The position numbers and the translations under genes were made by a program. A stretch of 64,000 nucleotides of DNA from Oleispira sp963851095 (GTDB lineage: Bacteria > Pseudomonadota > Gammaproteobacteria > Pseudomonadales > Oceanobacteraceae): assembly GCA_963851095.1 (NCBI GenBank), contig CAWKOX010000010.1:372001-436000 (forward strand), read 5' to 3'. Position 1 is the stretch's first letter. Every line of letters starts with the position of its first letter. Below the pieces are notes generated by a model. The model did not search any database, was not told the DNA's origin, and saw only the letters and a list, made by a program, of their open reading frames with translations. Positions 27,324 to 37,172 of the stretch are shown in pieces.

Positions 27324-28394
27324 TTGTTACGATTTAGTGTTTTATTTTTACTCTTAGTCGCTGCTATATGGCCTGTTCGGGCAGGGCAGTCTATTTATTC
27401 TAGAGCTGATATTGTGGCGACCTCAGAGTCTGTGCCTCTTGAAGATATGGCTAATGGCTGGGATGGCGATTATCGCAGCGGAGAGCTGGCATTTACCGAT
27501 GCCTCTTTTATTCTCGGTTTATCGGCGGATATAAATATTGCCGAGCTAGACCTTGGTCGCATCAGAATAGAGCGAGAGCAGCGGGCTTATTATTACATGA
27601 CCTTCCATAAAGATACCGCTGATTTTTATCGTGCTTTAGAGTTAGGCAATAGGCTTGCTGGCAATAAAAAGTTAGACCTAAGAGTTAAGCAGTTTGATGC
27701 CGTTGGTTTATCAACTGGATATACTTCACCAGAATTTTCAATAAATAATATTCATTTTCAAATCGGCTTTGATTTAGCCGCTTATCAGGTTAGGCATTTT
27801 CAATTTGGTAGCATCCGAGGGGTTGCTGAGTTCGGCGATGTTGAATCAGCCTCTGCGGTGATTGATTATCGGTATGATGAGGACAAAATACTCGATCATC
27901 AGGCAGATGTTGACCAAGGGCGTGGTATGAGTTTTAGTGCAGATTTTTTAGTGGCTTATCAGCAATGGCAGGGCGCTCTGAGATTAAGAGATCTGGTAAA
28001 TGAATTTCAGTGGGATAATGGTGCTTTTACACAAGGGTGTGTGAATATAGGTGGTGGGGCTCAGGCCCGCTGTCAGACCGATGGCGCTGGAGAGGGAGTA
28101 TCAGGGCAAGGTAACATTGTTGAGCAGATCCCTGTGACTGCAAATGCTAAGCTCACGCACTTAGGTGCAGATATTAGTGTGTATGGCATGCGTCATGATC
28201 GTTATTATCGCTTAGGGTTTGAAAAAGGCTTCAAGACAGAGCTAGGGCGATTCGCACTTTTCTTGTATCATCCCCGTTTATTTGGGGCTTCTTGGCAGAC
28301 TGATTATTTTAATCTTCAGATCGGTGCCGATACGCTAGAATTATCGGAAGCGCGTAATATTCAGCTTAATATGGGCGTTAATTGGCATTGGTAG
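27324..28394 (+). CDS. Exported, barrel-like protein of unknown function
   Basis: The start is a TTG with a strong GGGAGG 6 bases upstream; it opens a signal peptide (MLRFSVLFLLLVAAIWPVRA). The 356-residue product is beta-rich, with many aromatic-flanked strands (YYYMTFHK, YYRLGFEKGF) and ends NMGVNWHW, an aromatic terminus as in outer-membrane barrels. Two Cys in TQGCVNIGGGAQARCQ may form a disulfide. It lies 33 bases before gspA, so it may be co-transcribed with the secretion genes. I do not recognise the family. Confidence 0.6.
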   Translation: MLRFSVLFLLLVAAIWPVRAGQSIYSRADIVATSESVPLEDMANGWDGDYRSGELAFTDASFILGLSADINIAELDLGRIRIEREQRAYYYMTFHKDTADFYRALELGNRLAGNKKLDLRVKQFDAVGLSTGYTSPEFSINNIHFQIGFDLAAYQVRHFQFGSIRGVAEFGDVESASAVIDYRYDEDKILDHQADVDQGRGMSFSADFLVAYQQWQGALRLRDLVNEFQWDNGAFTQGCVNIGGGAQARCQTDGAGEGVSGQGNIVEQIPVTANAKLTHLGADISVYGMRHDRYYRLGFEKGFKTELGRFALFLYHPRLFGASWQTDYFNLQIGADTLELSEARNIQLNMGVNWHW

Positions 28395-28427
28395 CATTCG
28401 TTTGCTAGTTTATTAAATCGGAAACAC

Positions 28428-29915
28428 ATGTATTTAGATTATTTTAACTTAAGCCGTTTGCCTTTTTCCATCGCTCCTGATCCTGAACTCTTGTACCTCA
28501 GCCCGTCTCATCATGAAGCGTTAGCGCATTTGAATTATGCGTTAACCGCCCATGGTGGACTGATCTGTTTAACCGGTGAAGTGGGTATGGGTAAAACCAC
28601 GTTGTGCCGCGCTTTTATCGATCAGGTTCCTGCTCATATTGATATCGCTTACATATTCAATCCCATGTTATCAGCACCAGAGCTTTTGCAGGCGATATGC
28701 AGTGAGCTAGAAATACCGTGCGAAGCTGATTCAGGCGAAAGGCCATTAACCAACAAGCAGCTTATTGATCGTTTATATCAATCGTTAATAGAGCGACATG
28801 CAAACGGTCGTAAAGTGATTTGTATTATCGATGAAGCGCAAAGTATGCCTGCGCCGTTGTTGGAGCAGGTTCGGTTATTAACGAATCTGGAGACTAATCG
28901 CGATAAATTATTAACTCTTATTTTGGTTGGTCAGCCTGAGCTACAAGATATTCTAGCGCAGCATTCTAATCGCCAGCTTGATCAACGTATAACGGCACGA
29001 TTCCACTTGCCAGCCATGAATAAAAGACAGCTTAAGCCTTATTTACAACATCGCTTAAAGCAAGCAGGCAATGATAATGAGTTGTTTAGTCGTGGGGCAA
29101 TTTCTGCCATTTGGTCGGGTTCTAATGGTATTCCTCGCTTAATCAATAGTATTGCCGATAGAGCTTTGTTGGGCACCTACGCAACGAATCAGTCTAAAAC
29201 CACTAAAGTCATTGCGCAGCAAGCGATTAAAGAAGTCATTGGCCAACCTAGAAAGCCGGTGGCAAGGCCATCAACTTATAAAGGCTTAGTGGGTTCTGTT
29301 TTGGCGGTGATATTAATACTGTTGGCGGCTTTTTTGTGGATGTCGACTAATCCTAAGCGCATTCCATTCATTAATGATTACTTTGGTTTTAATCCGTATA
29401 CCGCTTTAGCGATTGAAAAAGGCCTTGATGTCGATAGGCTGGATTTAACGAACTGCGACAATATTGAAAAATATAGCCCCTACTCCTGTCTTTTGTTGGA
29501 TTGGGCAGTATCCGATTTGAAAACTCTAAATCAGCCTTTAGCCATCTATAACGGTGAAAGTTGGAGGGTCGTTCATTCAAATCAAGTAAAGACAAAACCT
29601 GAGCAAAGTTTCATTCTTTGGCAGTCTATCGAAGGTTATACGTCAGCCGTGAAGCCGGGTGAATCACACGCTTTAATTGCTTGGGTCAGAGATGTTTTGT
29701 CCGATGATGCTGCAATGAGTGATTGGCAAATTATCTCTCCCGATGGCGCCGGTCAGCATGACTTTCAAACCTATTATGATCCTATTCTAGCTCAAAAAGT
29801 GGCTGCTTTTCAGCTGGTTTCGGGTTTGAAATCAGATCGTATCATTGGATTAAAAACTCTACTTGCTTTGCAGGCCAAAAGTCAAAAGGTACGTGTTTCA
29901 GGTGAGGAAGAGTAG
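28428..29915 (+). CDS. gspA: General secretion pathway ATPase GspA/ExeA
   Basis: The order is an N-terminal AAA domain (Walker A GEVGMGKTT at residues 50-58, Walker B IIDEAQ at 133-138), a transmembrane helix (about 284-305) and a C-terminal periplasmic part with a peptidoglycan-binding-like domain (about 448-485). The opening MYLDYFNLSRLPFSIAPDP is diagnostic of ExeA. With GspB it helps assemble the type II secretion secretin through the cell wall. gspB follows with no gap. At 495 residues the length is normal. No other gsp genes are in the window. Confidence 0.92.
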   Translation: MYLDYFNLSRLPFSIAPDPELLYLSPSHHEALAHLNYALTAHGGLICLTGEVGMGKTTLCRAFIDQVPAHIDIAYIFNPMLSAPELLQAICSELEIPCEADSGERPLTNKQLIDRLYQSLIERHANGRKVICIIDEAQSMPAPLLEQVRLLTNLETNRDKLLTLILVGQPELQDILAQHSNRQLDQRITARFHLPAMNKRQLKPYLQHRLKQAGNDNELFSRGAISAIWSGSNGIPRLINSIADRALLGTYATNQSKTTKVIAQQAIKEVIGQPRKPVARPSTYKGLVGSVLAVILILLAAFLWMSTNPKRIPFINDYFGFNPYTALAIEKGLDVDRLDLTNCDNIEKYSPYSCLLLDWAVSDLKTLNQPLAIYNGESWRVVHSNQVKTKPEQSFILWQSIEGYTSAVKPGESHALIAWVRDVLSDDAAMSDWQIISPDGAGQHDFQTYYDPILAQKVAAFQLVSGLKSDRIIGLKTLLALQAKSQKVRVSGEEE

Positions 29916-30620
29916 ATGTCTTATATTTTGCAGGCACTGAAAAAATCTGAACAAGAGCGTGAACTTGCGACGCAGCAGGTATCAGTATCTAGTAATACAG
30001 AGAGTCAGGTTAATAAAACGGGATTCGCAACGGATGATGCTTTAGCGTCTTTATCTGATGATCCTAAGCATGAACGGATGATTCCTGTGTCAGTCACTGT
30101 GTGGTTTGCTGGCTTTGTGATTACCTTGCTGGCTATCTCGGGATATGTGCAAATGCAGCTAGGAGCATCAAACAATAGTGAGCCTGCTGCGATTCATAAC
30201 GTCGAAGTCACTCAGGCGGTGAAAGCAGATTTGCCAATAAAAGAGGCTCTCGTATTAAAAGAGGCTCCGTCAGTGTCAGATATTCGGGTTCAAGAGGTTC
30301 AGGTTCAAGAGATGCAAGTGCAAGAGCAAGAGCCTCTAGAGCAAGAGGCTCAGCAGAAGCCTCAAATCATAAGACCAACAATTTCAGCAGAACAAGCTTC
30401 TGATAAGCTTCAATCGATGATTCCTAACATCGAGGTTAGTAGTCACATATACAGTTCGCTACCCGAACGAAGAAGTATTGTCGTAAATGGTCAGCGATTA
30501 GTTGAAACAGACTTTATAAACCCCCTGGTCCAGATTAAAGAAATAACCCATCAAGGTATGGTAATTGACGTAGATGGCTCGCCATTAAAAATCGATCGTA
30601 GTCGGGGTTGGAGTCGTTAA
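29916..30620 (+). CDS. gspB: General secretion pathway protein GspB
   Basis: The 234-residue protein opens with MSYILQALKKSEQERE, the GspB signature, followed by a single transmembrane helix (about residues 50-70), a Gln/Glu/Val-rich linker with QEVQVQEMQVQEQEP repeats, and a C-terminal domain that begins IPNIEVSSHIYSS and includes RSIVVNGQRLVETDFI. GspB pairs with GspA for secretin assembly in Aeromonas-type systems. It abuts gspA and precedes dinG by 4 bases. Confidence 0.92.
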   Translation: MSYILQALKKSEQERELATQQVSVSSNTESQVNKTGFATDDALASLSDDPKHERMIPVSVTVWFAGFVITLLAISGYVQMQLGASNNSEPAAIHNVEVTQAVKADLPIKEALVLKEAPSVSDIRVQEVQVQEMQVQEQEPLEQEAQQKPQIIRPTISAEQASDKLQSMIPNIEVSSHIYSSLPERRSIVVNGQRLVETDFINPLVQIKEITHQGMVIDVDGSPLKIDRSRGWSR

Positions 30621-30624
30621 AACC

Positions 30625-32721
30625 ATGCTGTCACAGAAATCTAAAGACGAAATTCAAGCGCTTTATCGAAAGCTGATCGAGAAAATGAAACTCACCCCGC
30701 GTATGGGGCAACGAGTGATGATTGCTGAAATTGCCAAGTCACTGGGTGCGATTCAAGAAGACGATAATGAAGAGCGTTGCAATGATGCCGGTATTGCCGT
30801 TATCGAGGCAGGAACGGGTACGGGTAAAACACTTGCGTATTTAACCGCAACCTTGCCTATGGCGATGGCTGCAGAAAAGAAACTGCTCATCTCCACTGCG
30901 ACGATTGCGCTACAAGAGCAAATTCTTGATAAAGATATTCCTGCATTTCGAAAAAATTCAGGTATACCTTTTAAATTTGCGTTAGCAAAAGGGCGGGGTC
31001 GTTATTTATGCTTGGTGAAGCTGGATAAAGCGCTGCAGCAAATGTCGGGCCTATTATCGACGGTTGATTTGTTTGATCAAGCCCCAGAAGCAGCCGACCA
31101 AGCATTGTACGAAGACTTATTATCGTCTTATGGTCGTGGAGACTGGAATGGCGACAAAGACCGTTTAGGCTATGAAATAGAGCCTAGCCAGTGGCGACAT
31201 TTAACGGCAACGCACCGAGAATGTTCTAACCGTCGCTGCGAGCAGTTCCAAAATTGCGCTTTTTATAAAGCTCGCGGTGAATTAGATTCGGCCGATATTA
31301 TTATTGCCAACCACGACCTGGTTTTGTCTGATTTAGTCTTGGGCGGCGGTGCTGTCCTACCAGCACCGGAGAAGTTGATTTATGTGTTTGATGAAGGTCA
31401 TCACCTTGCAGATAAAGCGCTGAATCACTTTAAGGTTGAGATTGGTATACGCGCTCAGCGCCAATGGTTAAAACAACTCGAGAAAGCACTTGAGCAACTG
31501 ATCACTCAAGGCGGTATTCCTAGCTCAATGCTGCACAGCATTCGCACAGCGCCAGAGCAAATAGCGGAGTGCCAACAAGCTTTGACATTTTTATGGCCGA
31601 TGGTGCAAGAAATGTTAGGGGAGGCAGAACGCCTACGTTTCGAGTTTGGCCGAGTTCCTGAAGAACTTAAAGGGTTACTGCAAAATCTTAAGACCCCCTT
31701 GCAGCCATTATTACAGTGTTTGGATAAACTCAATGAAGCATTGCAGAAATCGTTAGATCCAAAAGAAGAAGGTGAATTTGAACGCGCTGTCGCTGAAAGT
31801 TTTCAAGCACCAGTCGGTATTTTATTCTCACGTTCAGAAACTCTTTGGGATGGATTAATTTGGTTGCTGGCCGAAGAAGCTGAAGATGCAACACCTTATG
31901 CGCGCTGGATGTCAAAAACGGCTTATGGTGATGATTGGGATATTCAATTGTGTGTTTCTCCCATTCGAGTCGCAGAACAACTTCGTAAAAATTTATGGTG
32001 GCGTTGTTATGGTGCGGTAGTGACCTCGGCAACACTCACGTCACTGAATACGTTTAATCAAATAGCCATTGAAGCAGGTATTCCTCAGTGGGCTAATTAT
32101 CAGAAGGTCGTCTCGCCGTTTGACTATCCGAATATCGGTACGATTAGAGTCCCTCAACTTAAGCACGACCCAAAAGCAGAGGGCTATCAAGAAGAAATTA
32201 ATGGTTGGTTACGCGACAATATTAATCTTAAAGAAGGCAGCTTAGTGCTGTTTAGCTCCCGGGCACAGATGAAAGCGTGTAATGATGTTTTATATCCAGA
32301 GTGGCGAGATGAATTATTAGTGCAAGGCTTTTTGCCTAAATCTGAAATCGTAAAGCGCCATCAAGAACGCATTGATGCAGGCAAAGGTGGTGTGATTTTT
32401 GGTCTTGCCAGTTTTGCAGAAGGAATTGATTTACCCGGTGATTATTTAACCCATGTCGTTATTGTTAAAATTCCCTTTGCGGTGCCTGATGATCCACTGC
32501 AGGCGGCGACGAGTGAGTGGATGGAAAGCCAAGGACGCAATCCCTTCATGGAGCTTACCTTGCCAGCAGCTTCGGTTCGCTTAGTACAGGCTGCAGGGCG
32601 TTTGATTCGTAAAGAAGATGATGTAGGCGTGATTAGTATTTTGGATAAGCGTATTGTTTCTAGTCGATATGGGCGACTATTATTAGATGCCTTACCGCCT
32701 TTTAAGCGACAGCTGAACTAA
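30625..32721 (+). CDS. dinG: ATP-dependent DNA helicase DinG
   Basis: This 698-residue XPD-like helicase has Walker A AGTGTGKT (residues 62-69) and a DEGH box (256-259). Four Cys at 129, 200, 205 and 211 fit the ligands of the DinG iron-sulfur cluster. The C-terminal motif VI region is QAAGRLIRKEDD. DinG unwinds DNA with 5' to 3' polarity, including R-loops, and is SOS-linked in E. coli; no LexA box was sought in detail. It sits close behind gspB, and a bidirectional terminator follows. Confidence 0.94.
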   Translation: MLSQKSKDEIQALYRKLIEKMKLTPRMGQRVMIAEIAKSLGAIQEDDNEERCNDAGIAVIEAGTGTGKTLAYLTATLPMAMAAEKKLLISTATIALQEQILDKDIPAFRKNSGIPFKFALAKGRGRYLCLVKLDKALQQMSGLLSTVDLFDQAPEAADQALYEDLLSSYGRGDWNGDKDRLGYEIEPSQWRHLTATHRECSNRRCEQFQNCAFYKARGELDSADIIIANHDLVLSDLVLGGGAVLPAPEKLIYVFDEGHHLADKALNHFKVEIGIRAQRQWLKQLEKALEQLITQGGIPSSMLHSIRTAPEQIAECQQALTFLWPMVQEMLGEAERLRFEFGRVPEELKGLLQNLKTPLQPLLQCLDKLNEALQKSLDPKEEGEFERAVAESFQAPVGILFSRSETLWDGLIWLLAEEAEDATPYARWMSKTAYGDDWDIQLCVSPIRVAEQLRKNLWWRCYGAVVTSATLTSLNTFNQIAIEAGIPQWANYQKVVSPFDYPNIGTIRVPQLKHDPKAEGYQEEINGWLRDNINLKEGSLVLFSSRAQMKACNDVLYPEWRDELLVQGFLPKSEIVKRHQERIDAGKGGVIFGLASFAEGIDLPGDYLTHVVIVKIPFAVPDDPLQAATSEWMESQGRNPFMELTLPAASVRLVQAAGRLIRKEDDVGVISILDKRIVSSRYGRLLLDALPPFKRQLN

Positions 32722-32773
32722 TATCTAGAGTTTTCCGATTAGAACACAATATAGGGGATTTAATATAATTGCC

Positions 32774-32817
32774 CCAGACATAAAAAAAGACTCAAACGAG
32801 TCTTTTTTTATGTCTGG
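32774..32817. terminator. Long bidirectional terminator between dinG and the PilZ-hydrolase gene
   Basis: Two 20-base arms (32774-32793 and 32798-32817) pair perfectly around AAAC. The inner stem is GACTC/GAGTC, the middle is an A7/T7 run and the outer part is CCAGACAT/ATGTCTGG. It serves both convergent genes. Confidence 0.95.
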
Positions 32818-32839
32818 CTTTATGTCCAGAGCGGGAGAA

Positions 32840-34111
32840 TTATCCTAAGCGTAGATTCTCAGTCATCATCGGTAGGCTATGAGGGTTAAATTCACTAATA
32901 CCTTCTAATAATTCAATTAACTCATCGGCCGCTTTCACATCACGCTGAATTAAAATGCAGCGTAAGTTCTTTTGGTGGCGCTCCATAATACGAACATGAA
33001 AGTGATGCACCATGCCATCAATATAAAGCTGAAGACCTTTTGAATTTTCACTCAGCGTGAGGTCACAATGGTCTAAATTGATTTGGCAGCCAGAAAAGTT
33101 GATATCTGCAATACGAACGTCGTGCTTAATGCCAGTTGCTTCATCAATTAACAATGCTTTGTCGTTATTCAATGTGAAACGTGGCTGTAAACGTCGCTCT
33201 TGAGAGGTGTATTCGCCTTGATATAAGCGAGTTCCTGCGATGCCTTTGATGCAATGGCCTTGAATGAAGCGATAGAAAAGTTCAGAAGTCACATCTCTAC
33301 GTTCAAATTGAGATAAGTGATCAGCATCTTCGATTACGGCAAATTGTGCGTCAGCACAAGAGGCAGCAAAAGCGGCGTTCTCAGCAGGGAGGGTGAAGTT
33401 ATCATATTCACCGGTTGCTACTAATGTTGGGCAAGTAGGGAACTTATCAAAACCTTCAAAGCGCAGTAAGCGTTGAGTATTTTGAGCGTAACGCAATTGC
33501 TCGTTATCATTTAAGCGCGCAACTTGACGATACAGTAGGCGGCGATAGGTCTTTCCTACTTCAGTTTCTTGCATACGATTGTGGTTAACCAAATTAGAAA
33601 CGGCTGTTGCTGCAAAGGATTTTAATTCTCCTTGCGCCAATAAATTCAGCGAGTCTTCCAATAGAAGAACCAGGGTGTCACGACGAAAACAGGTAATTCC
33701 TGAAACCAGTAGTCGCTCAACGAAATTTGGGTGTTCTGCGGCAAATAATGTTGCCATAGCGGAACCATAACTAATCCCCACCATAATAACCTGATCAATC
33801 CCTTGAGCTTCAAAGAAGCCTTTAAGAAGAGATGAAAAATCGGCTAGATCTAATTCAGGCGCTAATTGATCGTTGCTGCCTTGAGAGGGTAGATCCAATA
33901 AGATCACAGGGTGTGTCTGGTAGACCAGCTCTACTTCTGTTTTAAAGGAAGTAAAACTTTGGAATGCGCCACCTAAAAATACAACAGGAGTCTTACCTAA
34001 ATTCTCTGGTTGAGAAAATAAATGGAACTCTAGTTTGTAGCGTCCAACCATCTGTACGCTAGGGGCTTGCTTTAGACTGTTTGGTTCGAATGTTGAAAAC
34101 TGCATGGGCAA
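32840..34111 (-). CDS. Alpha/beta hydrolase-PilZ fusion protein
   Basis: The 423-residue protein has an N-terminal alpha/beta hydrolase (Ser114 in VGISYGSA, Asp237 in GEYDNF, His265 in DADHLSQF). Its C-terminal PilZ domain (about residues 303-400) binds cyclic di-GMP in typical members. The PilZ signature RxxxR is present as RRLQPR (306-311). The second motif DxSxxG appears as DINFSG (335-340), with Asn for Ser, so binding may be weakened. Its place upstream of lolC matches P. aeruginosa PA2989, one of the listed PilZ proteins there. Function is unknown; a second-messenger-controlled esterase is a reasonable guess. Confidence 0.85.
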   Translation of the reverse strand: MPMQFSTFEPNSLKQAPSVQMVGRYKLEFHLFSQPENLGKTPVVFLGGAFQSFTSFKTEVELVYQTHPVILLDLPSQGSNDQLAPELDLADFSSLLKGFFEAQGIDQVIMVGISYGSAMATLFAAEHPNFVERLLVSGITCFRRDTLVLLLEDSLNLLAQGELKSFAATAVSNLVNHNRMQETEVGKTYRRLLYRQVARLNDNEQLRYAQNTQRLLRFEGFDKFPTCPTLVATGEYDNFTLPAENAAFAASCADAQFAVIEDADHLSQFERRDVTSELFYRFIQGHCIKGIAGTRLYQGEYTSQERRLQPRFTLNNDKALLIDEATGIKHDVRIADINFSGCQINLDHCDLTLSENSKGLQLYIDGMVHHFHVRIMERHQKNLRCILIQRDVKAADELIELLEGISEFNPHSLPMMTENLRLG

Positions 34112-34270
34112 TCTCGACTTCTTTTATTCTTATAGTCTCAAGATTATGCTGCATTTATAGACATATATCTATAGGTGTAGCATATCTTTACGAAAAGAAC
34201 AGATAGTTGGGATATTGAGTCTAAGGTGTTGAAATATAAATAGTTTTTTATCCATATAGAGGAAAAATAC

Positions 34271-34298
34271 AATTTAGGCCAGTTACTTGGCCTAAATT
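34271..34298 (-). terminator. Hairpin terminator of the minus-strand exported protein
   Basis: AATTTAGGCCA and TGGCCTAAATT form a perfect 11-bp stem with a 6-base loop. On the minus strand it is followed by GTATTTTTCC. It lies 22 bases past the stop codon at 34320. Confidence 0.8.
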
Positions 34299-34319
34299 GA
34301 GGTCATTTATTATAAAAAA

Positions 34320-34988
34320 TTAACGAGGGATGTTGATTGTATACTCAATATTATCAGGCGTTATATTGACACCAATCTCACCATTGGGGGAGGCGATTGT
34401 TTGAGAATTGAAATTTCCATTGTTCTGAATTTTAATAGTAAAAGAGCGTTCCGTTGTTGTGTAACCCACCTTTGCTGGGATGTTTTCGGGGTTTGCAACC
34501 TGAAGGCTAGGCATAAAAGGAAGGGTTGTAAGATCGATAGGCTGCCCATCGATAACGTTCTGCTCTTTCCCGTATTTAGATCGAATAAGCCCAAGCGCTG
34601 CTTCTGAAGGTGGCGGAGTGAGGAATTCAGTGGTTGGGAATGGCAGTTGAGGGCTCAGATTGTTTTCAAGAGCACGCTGATTATTAAGATCATCGTAGGT
34701 TGAAAGCTCATGACTTATAGTGGTCAACGAACCAGTTTGATCTTCCGGTAGAGTCTGCGATGTTTTTTCAAGAGGCGTCACTTTTAGTGTCACCGGAATA
34801 GAGGTTTTTGATTCTTGAGATTTTCTGGGGCGAACGATAACCGTTGTATCTTGTATATAAGTATCGGTTAATTCTTCTGATGTCAGAGTGCTGATCTCAG
34901 CGTATGCGGCTTCATTGATTAATACTGAAAACGGCAGTAATAAGAATTTAGCGAATTTGATTGGTTTAACGTTCATCTTAGTTTTCAT
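34320..34988 (-). CDS. Exported protein of unknown function
   Basis: I start at 34988 (MKTKMNVKPIKFAKFLLLPF), which opens a basic, then hydrophobic signal region ending near AAYA; an upstream ATG at 35012 adds a poor eight-residue leader. The mature part (about 185 residues) is Thr/Pro/Ser-rich with low complexity (PPPSEAALGLI) and a C-terminal block TERSFTIKIQNNGNFNSQ that repeats Asn/Ile patterns. No domain is recognised. It diverges from lolC and ends in its own terminator, so it is expressed alone. Confidence 0.6.
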   Translation of the reverse strand: MKTKMNVKPIKFAKFLLLPFSVLINEAAYAEISTLTSEELTDTYIQDTTVIVRPRKSQESKTSIPVTLKVTPLEKTSQTLPEDQTGSLTTISHELSTYDDLNNQRALENNLSPQLPFPTTEFLTPPPSEAALGLIRSKYGKEQNVIDGQPIDLTTLPFMPSLQVANPENIPAKVGYTTTERSFTIKIQNNGNFNSQTIASPNGEIGVNITPDNIEYTINIPR

Positions 34989-35190
34989 AATAAGTCCATG
35001 CGCACAAAGCATTGCTATCCCACCATCTTAGCTCAGGCTCTATTAGAAGCAAGCTGGTTTACGCCAAGTTGACATCTATATTTATACAGGGCTTGCAGTA
35101 ATAGCGAACACGACCCTTCTAACAAAAAATCAAGGAAATCCGTTGCTTACGGCGATAGCGCTTCTATAAAAGCTGTGCTTTAATCCGCAC

Positions 35191-36432
35191 ATGAAAAAAT
35201 CACTGCCTTTATTAATCGGCTTTCGCTATTTAGCAGCAAAACGCCGTAATCATTTTATCTCCTTTATTTCTGCATCTTCTATGGTGGGTATGACCTTAGG
35301 CGTTGCTGTACTGATACTCGTTTTATCGGTAATGAATGGATTTGACCGAGAATTGCGAGAACGCATTCTGGGTATGATCCCTCATGGCATTATCTATGAG
35401 CGGGGTGGTGTTCAGAATTGGCAAGAGCTTGCTGAAGAAGTTGAAAAATACCCCGGTGTCGTCGCGGCAGCACCACTAACACGACTTCAAGGCATGATGG
35501 CTTACCAAGGTCGAGTACAAGGCGCGATGGTAACGGGTATCGACCCAGAGGCTGAACGCCGTGTTTCTATTTTGCCAGACCATATGGTTGAAGGGGAGTT
35601 AACGTCGCTTACCGCTTCCGGTTTTAACGTGGTGATGGGCGAGATATTAGCGCGCCGCTTAAACCTTGTTATTGGTGACAAAGTTACCCTTATGCTACCG
35701 GAAGCGACCTTGTCTCCGGCAGGTATCTTACCCCGTATTAAACGCTTAACTGTCTCAGGTATCTTCTCGGTTGGAGCAGAGCTGGATGCAAATTTAGCCG
35801 TTATTCACCTAGCGGATGCTCGTAAATTAGCGCGTTTGGCCGGAGAAGCCCAAGCGCTAAGAATTAAAACAGAAGATTTATTTACTGCACCCAAGCTGGT
35901 TTGGCAGCTTGTGAGTGAAGTCGGGGGTATTTATTCTGGAAGTGATTGGACACGCACCCACGGTAATTTGTTCCAAGCGATTAAAATGGAAAAGACGATG
36001 ATTGGTTTGCTGTTATTAATCATTGTCGCTGTTGCTGCTTTTAATATTATCGCGACTCTGGTGATGGTTGTTACCGATAAGCAGGCAGATATTGCAATTT
36101 TACGAACTATGGGTGCAACACCAGGCACTATTTTACGAATATTTATGGTGCAAGGTTTAGCCATTGGTGTGGTTGGCGTTGCACTGGGTACGGTACTGGG
36201 CATTATTGGTGCATTAACTGTTTCGGATATCATTGCCTGGATAGAAGCGATATCGGGTGTGCAGTTCTTAAATGGCGATGTCTATTTTATTAGTTATTTA
36301 CCGTCACAGCTTTTATGGTCAGATGTTGCGATGATTACTTCTAGTGCAATCGTGCTGAGCTTTCTTGCCACTATTTATCCAGCGGTGAGAGCGTCTAAAA
36401 TTCAGCCCGCGGAGGCATTACGCTATGAGTAA
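35191..36432 (+). CDS. lolC: Lipoprotein-releasing ABC transporter permease, LolC/LolE family
   Basis: The 413-residue permease has four transmembrane helices: one near residues 25-47 (SFISASSMVGMTLGVAVL), a large periplasmic domain, then three at the C-terminus. VMNGFDRELRERILGMIPHG is the LolC/E signature. It extracts lipoproteins from the inner membrane for transfer to LolA. In E. coli and Pseudomonas, lolC and lolE flank lolD; here only one permease gene is present. It may be LolF-type and act as a homodimer, or lolE may lie elsewhere. Confidence 0.93.
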   Translation: MKKSLPLLIGFRYLAAKRRNHFISFISASSMVGMTLGVAVLILVLSVMNGFDRELRERILGMIPHGIIYERGGVQNWQELAEEVEKYPGVVAAAPLTRLQGMMAYQGRVQGAMVTGIDPEAERRVSILPDHMVEGELTSLTASGFNVVMGEILARRLNLVIGDKVTLMLPEATLSPAGILPRIKRLTVSGIFSVGAELDANLAVIHLADARKLARLAGEAQALRIKTEDLFTAPKLVWQLVSEVGGIYSGSDWTRTHGNLFQAIKMEKTMIGLLLLIIVAVAAFNIIATLVMVVTDKQADIAILRTMGATPGTILRIFMVQGLAIGVVGVALGTVLGIIGALTVSDIIAWIEAISGVQFLNGDVYFISYLPSQLLWSDVAMITSSAIVLSFLATIYPAVRASKIQPAEALRYE

Positions 36433-37135
36433 TATAAATTCAGATACCGTTGTATTGGAAGCAAAGAACATAAGTAAAACTTATCGCACTGGCCCTGATG
36501 ATATCGTGGTCTGGGAAAATGTTGATCTGCAGGTCTATGTGGGAGAAACAATTTCAATTATTGGTGCTTCAGGTTCTGGTAAAAGTACACTTCTTAATGC
36601 TTTAGGTGGTTTGGATTCTATTGATAGTGGGGAAGTAATATTAGCTGGGCATAAAATACATTCTCTAGCAGAAATCGCTCGAACCCAGTTGCGTAATCGT
36701 GATTTGGGTTTTGTGTATCAATTTCATCACTTACTGCCTGAATTCAGCGCACTCGAAAATGTGATGATGCCACTATTGATTCGTGGTGAGAAAACAAAAG
36801 TCGCAAAAGCAAGAGCTTTGAAATGCTTAGATCAAGTAGGGCTTTCGGCGCGTGCTGAGCATAAACCTGCCGAGCTTTCAGGTGGTGAAAGACAACGGGT
36901 TGCCATAGCACGAGCCTTAGTGGGTGAGCCTAAAGTTGTTCTACTAGACGAACCTACCGGTAACCTAGACCAGCAAACTGCGCAACAAGTTGAAGATGTA
37001 TTATTGTCGCTCTCTCAGACAATAGGTATGGCTTTTGTTATTGTGACTCATGACGAGGCTTTAGCAGGCCGTGCTAATCGTCGTTATAAACTGTCTGATC
37101 GCACCTTGGTGGAAATGTATAAAGAGTCAGTATAA
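36425..37135 (+). CDS. lolD: Lipoprotein-releasing ABC transporter ATPase LolD
   Basis: The 236-residue ABC ATPase has Walker A GASGSGKS (47-54), signature LSGGE (151-155) and Walker B VVLLDEP ending at 177. Its start lies inside the end of lolC (8-base overlap), giving coupled translation. FVYQFHHLLPEFSALENVMMP is characteristic of LolD. It powers lipoprotein release together with the LolC/E permease. A long hairpin terminator follows. Confidence 0.96.
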   Translation: MSNINSDTVVLEAKNISKTYRTGPDDIVVWENVDLQVYVGETISIIGASGSGKSTLLNALGGLDSIDSGEVILAGHKIHSLAEIARTQLRNRDLGFVYQFHHLLPEFSALENVMMPLLIRGEKTKVAKARALKCLDQVGLSARAEHKPAELSGGERQRVAIARALVGEPKVVLLDEPTGNLDQQTAQQVEDVLLSLSQTIGMAFVIVTHDEALAGRANRRYKLSDRTLVEMYKESV

Positions 37136-37172
37136 TAAGTTCATTTCATGGTCTGTTGTGTAGCGGATGCTG

